64,000 bases of DNA from Caballeronia arvi (GTDB lineage: Bacteria > Pseudomonadota > Gammaproteobacteria > Burkholderiales > Burkholderiaceae), in assembly GCF_001544695.2 (NCBI RefSeq), contig NZ_FCOM02000003.1, positions 287,543 through 351,542 of the forward strand, in the 5' to 3' direction. Position numbers and translations under genes: made by a program. The notes under the pieces are model-generated. The model saw only the letters and a list, made by a program, of their open reading frames with translations, made no database searches and was not told where the DNA came from. Positions within the stretch are counted from its first letter, which is position 1. Every line of letters starts with the position of its first letter. Positions 26,464 to 35,600 of the stretch are shown in pieces.

Positions 26464-26489
26464 GCTTTGCAAAGCCCGCTTGCAAGCGG
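26464..26489. promoter_or_regulatory. Two abutting perfect palindromes upstream of the alcohol dehydrogenase
   Basis: GCTTTGCAAAGC (26464-26475) is followed directly by CCGCTTGCAAGCGG (26476-26489). Both share a TTGCAA core. They look like paired operator sites of a LacI-type or similar dimeric regulator. Alternatively they form the 3' structure of the orbL transcript arriving from upstream. Confidence 0.45.
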
Positions 26490-26591
26490 CACGGCGCCTG
26501 TCAGTATAAAAGCCGATGCCCCGGCGCGATATTGACTAGTTTCGATACCGTGATGACTTTTACTCATCCCAGACCTCTTGACAGTGCGGCG

Positions 26592-27488
26592 TCAGAAGCG
26601 AAAGTCGTCGAAGAACTTCTTGCGTTCGATCACGGTGAGTGCGGCGCGCTTGTGGGGGAAGTCGAACTCTTTCAGCGTGTAAAAGCCCATGCGATGCATG
26701 TACGCGATATGCCTTACGTGATCGACGCGCGGTTCGCCGACGAGCCGTTCCGTGCGCGGATCGTCGATGAACATGTAGTGCAGCACACCGCTCCACCATG
26801 CCTTGAGCTTGCCCGCGCTTTGAAACTGCGCATCGCCGATGAGCAGATGCAGGCCGCGGTCGAAGTCACCGGCGTCGTAGAACGGGCCCAGACGGTCTTC
26901 CTTCGCCCAATAGAACTCGAAGTATCCGAAGGGATGGTCGTCGAAGTAGCCGATCATCGGATGCATGTGCGGGTCGTCGCGGCGTTCTTTGAGATACGCT
27001 GCGTGTTCGGCGCGCGTGCCGCGCTGGTCCCAGAAGTGCGCGACGCGATCGAGGTTCATCCATGCGCTGAAGACTTCCGAGTCGGCGTCGGGGTCGGCGG
27101 TGCGCAGGCTGAACGTCATGTCGATCTGCGGAAAGTGGCGTTCGTAGATGGTGCCTTCGGTGTTATTCGGCCTCACGGGGTGGGTGATGCCGTTGCTTTC
27201 TGTATAGCGCAGAAGCGTTTCGCTCGATGCGGGCGCTCTTAGCCACGGTTTTGCGCTCTGCCAGAAGGTTTGTCGCGATGTGGTCAGCAGGATGTGATTG
27301 GCGTCACGTTCCGCCTTGTCGATGATTTTTTCGCTTTGCGCTTGTGTTATGAAGGGTTCGGCTTCTTTTGTGTACGGGAGCGTCAGAGTTGCCGTGCGGC
27401 GCTCGGGATCGTTGCAGTAGATCTCGCAGAAGGCTTTACGTATTGCTTCCGGGTCCAAGGCTATCGATGGGTCGAAACGTATGTTCAT
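26592..27488 (-). CDS. orbL: Siderophore N-hydroxyornithine acyltransferase (OrbL/AlcB type)
   Basis: 298 residues. The C-terminal half has the siderophore GNAT pattern (HPMIGYFDDHPFGYFEFYWA, GLHLLIGDAQFQSAGKL, DPRTERLVGEPRVDHVRHIAY) seen in IucB/AlcB/RhbD and OrbL proteins. It should transfer an acyl group from CoA to the N5-hydroxyl amine of ornithine, making a hydroxamate iron ligand. The ATG at 27488 follows AGGA at 8 bases; the frame upstream runs into the repeat element and is not coding. It is the last gene of the siderophore cluster, separated from pvdF by the inverted repeat. The acyl donor length cannot be read from sequence. Confidence 0.85.
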   Translation of the reverse strand: MNIRFDPSIALDPEAIRKAFCEIYCNDPERRTATLTLPYTKEAEPFITQAQSEKIIDKAERDANHILLTTSRQTFWQSAKPWLRAPASSETLLRYTESNGITHPVRPNNTEGTIYERHFPQIDMTFSLRTADPDADSEVFSAWMNLDRVAHFWDQRGTRAEHAAYLKERRDDPHMHPMIGYFDDHPFGYFEFYWAKEDRLGPFYDAGDFDRGLHLLIGDAQFQSAGKLKAWWSGVLHYMFIDDPRTERLVGEPRVDHVRHIAYMHRMGFYTLKEFDFPHKRAALTVIERKKFFDDFRF

Positions 27489-27550
27489 GGTTTGGTTCCT
27501 GTTGGGCGCTTGTTCGCGCGGGAAGGTTGTTGTTGGCCTAGGCTTCTTTG

Positions 27551-28189
27551 GAATCCTGATTTCGTGTCGGTCTATTTGCATTGCCCCTCCCCGGGGCGGG
27601 GGTAACTTTCTTTGCTGCTGCAAAGAAAGTCACCAAAGAAAGCAGCTTTTCCCAGCCTAAGCACTTCACACCGGCCGCGGCACAGGCGATTGGCTGAATG
27701 GCCCGCAGAGTAGCGAGTGCCCTCAAAGACCTAACCGGGCTTGGATCGCGCACGGTCCGTCTCGTCGCACCGCATGACTTTCTGGCGCAGCCCTTGCAAG
27801 CTCCAGCCCGCTTCGCGGCCGACCGGTCAATCGGGTTTGCGCACGCTTCCTTTCTAACGTTTCCATCTCGCTGCAAACGCCGGTCTACCATTGGTTTCCC
27901 TTGCTGACCCGGCGGCAGCGCGTAGCGCTGTGCCGGAACTCTTTCGTGCTGAACCAGCGCCCATCAATGTTATGGCTTGTCAGACCGTGCGCGGTCCACG
28001 CCCGATAAGACCTACGGGATCACTCGCTACTCCGGGTTCCATTCAGCCAATCGCCTGTGCCGCGGCCGGTATGAAGTGCTTAGGCTGGGAGAAGCTGCTT
28101 TCTTTGGTTACTTTCTTTGCAGCAGCAAAGAAAGTGACTGCCGCCCCGCATAGGGGCGAAGCTAATAAACCGACACGAATGCGGGATCC
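27551..28189. repeat. Large imperfect inverted repeat (Burkholderia-type palindromic element)
   Basis: The left arm (27551-27757) and right arm (27982-28189) are imperfect reverse complements of about 207 bp around a 224-bp centre. Each arm carries an internal 11-bp perfect hairpin, ACTTTCTTTGC-TGCT/AGCA-GCAAAGAAAGT, at 27605-27630 and 28110-28135. Both arms include shared stretches such as CCGGCCGCGGCACAGGCGAT. Reading frames through the arms give the peptide LSLVTFFAAAKKV twice, a translation I have seen often as spurious proteins in Burkholderia. It fills the 728-bp gap between pvdF and orbL and holds no gene. The outer hairpins may act as transcript ends. Confidence 0.8.
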
Positions 28190-28216
28190 GGCAAAAACGC
28201 AAGCGAAAGCAAAAAA

Positions 28217-29053
28217 TCAAACCACATGACTCTCGGCCATAGCCAAAAGCCCCCCTTCCAACGCAGGAAACAAGCTCCGCTGAAAGTTATTCCACCGCAA
28301 TTCCAGAATGGAATCACCAGGATCAATACTCGTCCCGAGCACATCGAAAATCACTTCACCCGAATCGATCCCGTTATCGACGTAGTGAAACGAAGCCCCG
28401 GTCCGATCGATCACCTGCGCAGGTTGAACCCGCATCGTGTCCCAGTCGACCACGCGCTGCCCGCGCGCGCCATAGAGCGCATCGAGCGTCGCATACGCTC
28501 CACGTCTCTCAAACGGCGAGCCCAGCCGCGTCACCCCCGGATGAATATTCGCTATCCGTCGACAAAACTCCGCCCCCGGCCGAACGAGCTCATCGAGAAT
28601 CACGAGCAATCCATCGAGCACGACGAAATCCGCATCGAGGGCATGAAGCTTGTCGAGCACGCGACGCTCGAACGCACTCTTCTGCGCTGAACGTTCAGCG
28701 ACCGCATCCATCGGCAACCGCCGATAAGAAGAAGGAATCGCATGAAACAGGCTCGTCACCGGCACGCCTTGCACCGCGAGTTCCGGCGGATGAATCCATC
28801 GCCCACCCGGCGCATAGCCAAAGCCATAACCGCCGAGCTTTTCACGATCTCGCGACGAACCTTCGTCATCGTCATGGATCACGCCTTCCAGCGAATACAG
28901 ATCACCCAAAGGTGAAGCATTGAGTTGCTCCACCAGATACTCCAGCGGCGACTTCATGTATCGCGTCTCGCCTTTGTACTCGATATGCTGTCCCGCGCGA
29001 TCCGCCGCCGCGTTGCGCAAGGACATGATGTAGACCAGCTTTATCTTCGTCAT
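28217..29053 (-). CDS. pvdF: N5-hydroxyornithine formyltransferase (PvdF/MbaF-like)
   Basis: 278 residues with the formyltransferase fold. The catalytic Asn-His pair is in ANIHPGVTRLGSPF and the Asp in VDNGIDSGEV, the N/H/D triad of enzymes using 10-formyltetrahydrofolate. In ornibactin, malleobactin and pyoverdine pathways the homologue formylates N5-hydroxyornithine to give a hydroxamate. AGGA lies 6 bases before the ATG. It is 19 bp downstream of the TonB receptor gene in the same operon. Confidence 0.87.
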   Translation of the reverse strand: MTKIKLVYIMSLRNAAADRAGQHIEYKGETRYMKSPLEYLVEQLNASPLGDLYSLEGVIHDDDEGSSRDREKLGGYGFGYAPGGRWIHPPELAVQGVPVTSLFHAIPSSYRRLPMDAVAERSAQKSAFERRVLDKLHALDADFVVLDGLLVILDELVRPGAEFCRRIANIHPGVTRLGSPFERRGAYATLDALYGARGQRVVDWDTMRVQPAQVIDRTGASFHYVDNGIDSGEVIFDVLGTSIDPGDSILELRWNNFQRSLFPALEGGLLAMAESHVV

Positions 29054-29072
29054 CGAATCCTGCTCGAAAGAA

Positions 29073-31259
29073 TCACCAGTTATAACGGGCGCTCGCGATC
29101 ACCGTGCGCGGATTGCCATAGAAACAGGCCGAATCCGACTGGCATCCACTCACGAACGTGCGATCGAAAATATTCGACGCATTCACCGCGAACCGCCAAT
29201 GCGGCATGTCGTAATGAATCGCCGCGTCGTAGACCGTGTAGCTCGGGATATACAGCGAGTTATCCGCCGCGCCCGCAAGACCGCTTTGATAGCGAATGCC
29301 CGCGCCGAAGCCGAGGCCATCGAGCGGTCCCGAATGCCACGTCCAGTCCGCCCACAGCGACGCCATCTGACGAGGCAGCGGAATCGACACCGGCCACTTG
29401 TCGAGCGTGACGTCGTTCGCCTGGATGTTCTTCACATCCTGATAGACATACGCCGCAATGACCGACAAGTTGCGCGTCACGTTGCCCACCGCCGACAGCT
29501 CGATGCCGCGCGAGCGCACTTCACCCGTCTGCACGGAGAACGTGCCGGTCGGGTCAGTCGGGTCCGGCGTGAGCACGTTCGTCTGGTTGATCTGATACAC
29601 CGCCGCGCCGAGCATCAGGTTCTTGCCCGGCGGCTGCCAGCGCAAGCCCGCTTCGATCTGCCGTCCCCTCGTGGGCGCAGGCAAGCCACCATCGGCCATC
29701 TTTACGCCGATGATCGGATTGAACGATGTCGAATAGCTGATATACGGGGACAAGCCGTAATCGCCGAGATACGTCAGACCGACGCGGCCCGTGAACGCGC
29801 TGTCGTCCTGCTTCAGTTGCGTGCCGCCGACGATGTCATCCTGCTTCGTATGGCTCCAGTCCTCACGGCCGCCGATGGTCAGCATCCAGCGGTTCCACTT
29901 CACCTGATCCTGCGCATAGAGACCGAAGCTATCCAGCGTCGTGCGCGTGTTCGTCTGGCCGAAGGAATCGGGTCCGCTGAAGATTGCCGTCGATACCGGC
30001 GTATAAACCGGGTTGTACATGTTCAGGCTCGGACCGAGCGCGAGCCATTCGCTATCGGTCGAGTTCTGACGGTTGTACTCGAAGCCGAGCAGCACGGTAT
30101 GTTCGAGCGGCCCCGTGCCGAAGCGCGCCTGCGCCTGATTGTCGATGTCGAAGCGGCTGTAGTTGGGCTGGAAGAGGCCCGCATAGCGCGCGAGCGTCTG
30201 CTCGGTCGGATCGCTCGGATCGAGTCCCCCGCCCCACACCGCGCCGTTATCGAGCGACAGATGCATCCAGCGCGTGTTCTGCCGGAACGTCCAGATGTCG
30301 TTGAACTTGTGCTCGAACTGATAGCCGATCGACCATTCTTTCTTGCGATAGTACGAGTACGTCGGATCGCCCGTATAAAGGTTCTCCGATATCTTGCCGT
30401 TCGGATTGGGCAGCACCGTGCCTTGCGCGGGCAGAAAGTTATTCGATGCATCGCCCCAGTCCTGCAGATAACTTGCCGCAATGGTCAGCGACGTATTCGC
30501 GCTCGGCTGCCAGCGCACCGAAGGCGAAACCGCGAAGCGCTGCTCCGCATGCGGGCCGGTCAGCGAATTGCCGTCGCGTCCCACCGCCAGCACGCGATAC
30601 GACAGCGTCCCGTCCTTGTCGATCTTGTCGCCGATATCGAACATCACCTCCTTGCGCGCATAGTTGCCGATCTGCACGCCCGCTTCGCGATAGCGCCCGC
30701 CATCGGCGAGCTTGCTCTGCACATCGACGATCGCACCAGGATCGCCCTGCCCGTACAGCACCGATGTCGGTCCGCGCAGGATCGTGATGCTGTCGATCAT
30801 GTACGGATCGACACGCCAGCTCGACAGATTCAGCGTATTGGGCACCTGCAAGCCATCGACGAAAACGCTAGGCGTGAAGCCGCGCAAAGCCGAATACCAG
30901 TCGGAACGCACATCGGCGCCATACGACGAAAAGCCCGGCACATAGCGCAATGCTTCGTTGATGCTCGTCGCGCCCGTTTCCTCGATTTGCGCTGCCGTGA
31001 CGACGTTGATCGTCTGCGGAATTTCGTCGATGGGCGTATCGGTCTTCGTGCCGGTGCGGCTCTTGCGCGCGACGAGACCGACCGTATCGTCGTTGTCGGT
31101 CGATGCATTCACGCGAACCGCGGGCAAGGTGCTCGCCTGCGATGCATCCTGCGATTGTGCTGCCTGCTCCTGCGCCAGTGCGTGATCGGCCGCCGCCAGA
31201 TAAAACGTCGCGCTCACGGCCGCGGCTATCGCGCGGCGCGGCCCTCTTCCCCACGTCAT
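29073..31259 (-). CDS. orbA: TonB-dependent ferric-siderophore receptor
   Basis: 728 residues. A signal peptide (RRAIAAAVSATFYLAAADHALA) precedes the TonB-box region. The plug domain (IDEIPQTINVVTAAQIEETG, INEALRYVPGFSSYG, ALRGFTPSVFVDG, SVLYGQGDPGAIVDV) and a 22-strand barrel ending in the aromatic terminus SARYNW follow. It imports the ferric form of the cluster's siderophore across the outer membrane. The ATG at 31259 has GGAGAG upstream; the TTG-started extension to 31280 adds nothing. It lies between pvdA and pvdF. Confidence 0.93.
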   Translation of the reverse strand: MTWGRGPRRAIAAAVSATFYLAAADHALAQEQAAQSQDASQASTLPAVRVNASTDNDDTVGLVARKSRTGTKTDTPIDEIPQTINVVTAAQIEETGATSINEALRYVPGFSSYGADVRSDWYSALRGFTPSVFVDGLQVPNTLNLSSWRVDPYMIDSITILRGPTSVLYGQGDPGAIVDVQSKLADGGRYREAGVQIGNYARKEVMFDIGDKIDKDGTLSYRVLAVGRDGNSLTGPHAEQRFAVSPSVRWQPSANTSLTIAASYLQDWGDASNNFLPAQGTVLPNPNGKISENLYTGDPTYSYYRKKEWSIGYQFEHKFNDIWTFRQNTRWMHLSLDNGAVWGGGLDPSDPTEQTLARYAGLFQPNYSRFDIDNQAQARFGTGPLEHTVLLGFEYNRQNSTDSEWLALGPSLNMYNPVYTPVSTAIFSGPDSFGQTNTRTTLDSFGLYAQDQVKWNRWMLTIGGREDWSHTKQDDIVGGTQLKQDDSAFTGRVGLTYLGDYGLSPYISYSTSFNPIIGVKMADGGLPAPTRGRQIEAGLRWQPPGKNLMLGAAVYQINQTNVLTPDPTDPTGTFSVQTGEVRSRGIELSAVGNVTRNLSVIAAYVYQDVKNIQANDVTLDKWPVSIPLPRQMASLWADWTWHSGPLDGLGFGAGIRYQSGLAGAADNSLYIPSYTVYDAAIHYDMPHWRFAVNASNIFDRTFVSGCQSDSACFYGNPRTVIASARYNW

Positions 31260-31280
31260 TCTTCTTCTCTCCAATCGCAA

Positions 31281-31302
31281 TGCGGCTTTATGGTTAGCCG
31301 CA
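31281..31302. repeat. Hairpin between pvdA and orbA
   Basis: TGCGGCT-TTATGGTT-AGCCGCA has perfect 7-bp arms (31281-31287 and 31296-31302). It lies 22 bp upstream of the orbA start within the operon. It has no T run, so it may adjust message stability between the enzyme and receptor genes rather than stop transcription. Confidence 0.5.
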
Positions 31303-31307
31303 ATTTG

Positions 31308-32669
31308 TCAAAGAGCCACGGCCACGCGGCCGCCGCTCACCCCGGTTTTCTTCGTATCCGCCGCTTGCTGCTCGGCATTCTTTTGCCCCGCATCGGCGAG
31401 CGATGCGGCGATCTCGTCCGAGCGCACCGCGAGCACAGACAACAACGTGTCCGACAGGCCGTGACTGTCTTCGCAGCAGCCTTGCAGATAGATGCGCGCC
31501 TTGAACGTCGATGGCGTGACGAGCCGATAATCGCGGCCGACGTTCTGCTCTCCGAGCGCATCGCCGAGATGCGGCGCGAGACCGTCGAGCAACGCGAGAT
31601 GCGTGTCGCGCCGATAACCCGTCGCGAGCACGAGCGCATCGAAACGTTCGGCGTGCGCGTGGCCGGTGAGGACGTCGCGCATCGTCAGCTCGATCTCGCC
31701 ATTCGCGCGGCGCGCCGTGTTCTCGATGACCGTATTCGCCATCAGCCGATGCCGCGATTCATCGGCGACCTTCTGTAGATAGAGCATTTCGTAGATCTGC
31801 TCGATCAACGGACGATCGACGACCGCATAGTTCGTGTCGCGGAAGCGCTCGATCAGCGCGCGGCGTCCATCTTCCGATTGCGCAAACACGACGTCCGTGA
31901 ACTCGGGACTGAAGATCTCGTTGACGAAAGGCGTGTCATCCGCGGGTTTGAGCGCGCTTGCACGCATCACGAGTGTCGCGTCGACGTGCGGAAAGCGGCG
32001 CGTGATATCGGTGAACACTTCCGCTGCGCTCTGTCCCGCGCCGATCACGGCAATGCGCTTCTTGCCGTTGTGGTCGTCGCCTGCGACACGCTCGATCGAA
32101 CTCAGATACGCCGACGAATGAATCACGTTATGCGGGCCGAGCGACGCGAACGGTTCCGGCACGCGCGCCGTGCCGCCGACGCCGACCGAAAGCGCCGTAG
32201 TCACGCGGCGCCATTCACGGCCAACTTCGTCCTGCGAGACGACGCGCAGCGCGTTCACATCGCCATTCGAATCGATCACGGGCTCGATCGCGGTGACACT
32301 CTGCCCGTAATGCACGCGATCATCGAATGCCTGCGCGACCCAACTCAGATAGTCGTGAAACTCGACGCGCGTCGGATAGAAGTTCTTCAGGTTCACAAAC
32401 TCGTTGAGACGCCCGCGCTCGAACAGATAGTTGATGAACGTGAAGCGGCTCGTCGGATCGCGCTGCGTGACGAGATCCTTCAGAAAGGAAATCTGCATGC
32501 GGCAATCGTCGAGCAGCATGTCGCGATGCCATCCGAATGCGGGCTGCCGTTCGATATAGCAATGCTTCATGTGCGCCGCGCCGCTCTCTTCGGCAAGCCG
32601 CACGGCCAGCGACAGATTCGACGGCCCAAAGCCGACGCCGATCAGATCGAATACGGTTTCTTTCTTCAT
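31308..32669 (-). CDS. pvdA: L-ornithine N5-monooxygenase
   Basis: 453 residues. FAD-binding motif GVGFGPSNLSLAV near residue 10, NADPH motif IGAGQSAAEVFTD near 235, and the terminal ATGYRRDTH motif are all intact, as in PvdA/SidA flavin monooxygenases. It hydroxylates the side-chain nitrogen of ornithine, the first step to the hydroxamate ligands. The ATG at 32669 (MKKETVFDL) has GAGAG upstream. An ATG at 32693 overlaps the orbJ stop codon (ATGA) and would add 8 residues; either could be used. Fourth in the minus-strand order orbI-orbJ-pvdA-orbA is the receptor, immediately after it. Confidence 0.93.
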   Translation of the reverse strand: MKKETVFDLIGVGFGPSNLSLAVRLAEESGAAHMKHCYIERQPAFGWHRDMLLDDCRMQISFLKDLVTQRDPTSRFTFINYLFERGRLNEFVNLKNFYPTRVEFHDYLSWVAQAFDDRVHYGQSVTAIEPVIDSNGDVNALRVVSQDEVGREWRRVTTALSVGVGGTARVPEPFASLGPHNVIHSSAYLSSIERVAGDDHNGKKRIAVIGAGQSAAEVFTDITRRFPHVDATLVMRASALKPADDTPFVNEIFSPEFTDVVFAQSEDGRRALIERFRDTNYAVVDRPLIEQIYEMLYLQKVADESRHRLMANTVIENTARRANGEIELTMRDVLTGHAHAERFDALVLATGYRRDTHLALLDGLAPHLGDALGEQNVGRDYRLVTPSTFKARIYLQGCCEDSHGLSDTLLSVLAVRSDEIAASLADAGQKNAEQQAADTKKTGVSGGRVAVAL

Positions 32670-32689
32670 TTCACTGTGTCTCTCGTATG

Positions 32690-35600
32690 TCATTGGTCGA
32701 TGCTTAGCGACACGCGGCGCGCGAGCGTCGCAGCGAGGCCCGCGCAATGCGGCGTGGCGAATACGTCCTGAATCGCGATGTCGAAACCGGCCTTGCGCGC
32801 CGCATCGACGAAACGCACGACGGCGAACGAAGTCGCGCCGGCTTCGAACAGATCATCGTGCGGCGCGATGGCCTGGCCGTCGAAGACCGCGCTCCAGACC
32901 GCCGCGAGCGCGCGTGCCTCGTCGGTCTCCTCGCTCGCTGGCTTCGATGCGGTGACGCCTGCAACGCAATCGACCGTCGATTCGCATGCGCCGAATGCGT
33001 CGTGCGGCGCGTGCGCGAATTGCTCGACCGTCGCGAGATAACGCTTGGCGAGCGCATCGACAAACGCGCCATCGACACGTTCGCTCGCGTACGAAAACGC
33101 GCAGCTCACGCGACCGTCCGGATATTCGGTGACGTCCAGTTCCAGATCGAACACCACGCGATGACGTACGCCATCGAAGCCTTCGATACTCAGGCCGGCC
33201 CAGTCGCGCGAGGCCATCGCAGCGGGGCGAAGGTAGTTGAACATCACCTGAAACAACGGATTGCCGGCGCCGGGACGCTGCACATTCAACGCAGCGACGA
33301 CATCGGCGAAGGGCACGTCGGCGTGTGCATACGCGGCGAGCGCGGCATCGCGCACGGTGGCAAGCAGGGTCGCGGGCGTGTCGTCGCCGGACATGCGCGT
33401 GCGCACGACGACCGCATTGATGAAAAGCCCGAGCGCGTCGCGCGCGGCATCGCCCGTCGATTCACGTGTCGATGCAAGCACGCCGACAGGCTGATCGCAA
33501 ACGCCCGTCAATCGATGCAGCGCTGCGTTCAAAGCCGCGTGCAGCAGCATCGGCAACGTGGCGTGGCATTCCATCGCGAGCGCGCGGGCACGTTCGACGA
33601 GCGCATCGTCGAGCGCGAACGCGATGCGGCTCGCGTGCCATTGCGGATCGTCGACGCGGCCCGTGACGGGCGCGGGCAATGCGATCGCGGGGACATCCTG
33701 AAGCGCATCGCGCCAGAACGCGAGGCGTGCGCCCGTCGTCGATGACGGCAGCACCAGCGCATGCGACGACCGCTCCGACACCGACGCGCCCTTTTGCAAC
33801 GCGACATAAGTGGCGCGGATATCGTCGAGCCACAGATCGATCGACGTTCCATCGGACACGATGTGATGCACGACGAGCGACAACACGTGATCATCATCGG
33901 CGATACGCAACAGACGTGCGCGCCACAGATGCTTCGCGGCGGCGAGATCGAACGGCGTGAGCGCGTCATCATCGGTGATGCGCTTCGCTTCGTCGATACG
34001 GCCCGCCAGATCGATCACGGATAAATCGAAGCGCCACATCGGCGAAATGCGCTGACCGGGCAACATGCCTTCGCGCTCGATCAGATGCGTGCGTAACGCG
34101 GGATGACGCGCGGCGGCTTGCGCGAGCGCTTCACGCATCGCATCGGCATCGAGCGGACCGCGCAAACGCACCGCGACGGGAATGTTGTACGCGGCGCTGC
34201 GCGGTTGCGCGCGCCACAGGAACCAGAGACCGAGTTGCGCGGCAGACAACGGCCACACACTGTTTTCATCGGGCGCGAATGCACTTTGAGTCGCCTCCGA
34301 TGTGGCTTCGCAAGCGCTCGCCTGCAACACACGCTTTGCGTATTGCGACAGCACCGGCGTCTCGAACAACGCGCGCACCGGCACATCGCGTGCGAGCGTC
34401 TCCGCGATGCGCGTCACGACACGCACCGCCGCAAGCGAATGTCCGCCGAGTTCGAAGAAATGATCCGCACGGCCGACGCGCTCGACGTTCAGCACCTCGC
34501 GCCATATCTTCGCGAGCGCGCCTTCGGTGCCTGCCGCCGGCACTTCGTAGATCCGCTCCTTCTTCGGCGGCTCCGGCAGCACCGCGCGATCGACCTTGCT
34601 GTTCGCATTGCGCGGCAGCGCATCGAGTACGACGATATGCGCGGGCACCATGTAGTCCGGCAGCGTGCGGCGCAAGTGCGCGTCGAGTTCGGAGGCATCC
34701 GCGGCGCGGCCGAGCGCGGCGCGTTCGCGTGCATCGGCTTTCAGTTCGACATAAGCCACGAGCGCCGCCTGCGCGCCCTTGCCCCGCACGACGGCGCATG
34801 CTTCGCGCACATCGTCGTGCGCGGCGAGTTGCGCTTCGATCTCGCCGAGCTCGATACGCAAGCCGCGCAGCTTCACCTGATGATCGACACGGCCGATGAA
34901 GTCGAACACGCCATCGGCACGGCGACGTACGAGATCGCCCGTCCGATACAGCCGCGCGCCCGGTTCGCCGTATGGATCGGGCACGAAGCGCTCGGCGGTC
35001 AGCGCGGGCCGGTCGAGATAACCGCGCGCGACGCCCACGCCTTCGCCACCGAGATACAACTCGCCGATCACGCCGACGGGCAGCCGATTCAATCGCTCGT
35101 CGAGGACATGCGCGCTACGCGCACCGACCAGCGTGCCGATCGGCAGATACGCGCAATCGGCGAGCTTCGCGGGATCGTCGCCGGGATTGAACATCCACAG
35201 CATCGGCGTGATGACGGTCTCGGTCGGACCATAGCCATTGACGATGCGCGCGTTCGGAAACGCGCGGCGCATCAGCGCGAAGGCTTCGCGCGAAGTCGCT
35301 TCGCCGCCGACCGTGATGGACTTCAACGTGGGCGGCGCACCGTGCACGAGCGCCCATTCCGCGAGCTGCGTCGCGCAGCCGGGCGGTACGTACGTCATCG
35401 TCACGCCTTCCTTGTTCATCAGCCTGCACGTGAGCGCGGGCGGCCAGAGCGTGTCAGCCGTGATGGCGACTGCCGCGCCGGAGATGTATTGCGAGAACCA
35501 GCCTTCGTGCGCGCCGTCGAAGTTGACGGACTGGAACAGCATGAACGTGTCGTTCCCGGTTGCGCCATAGCGCTCGGCAATGGCCACGCAATGCCGCGCG

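Noticed and set aside
27538..28229. Two back-to-back frames (minus 27538-27891, plus 27891-28229) encoding LSLVTFFAAAKKV
   Set aside because: They are the two arms of the inverted repeat read outward; no ribosome binding sites and the shared peptide follows from the repeat.
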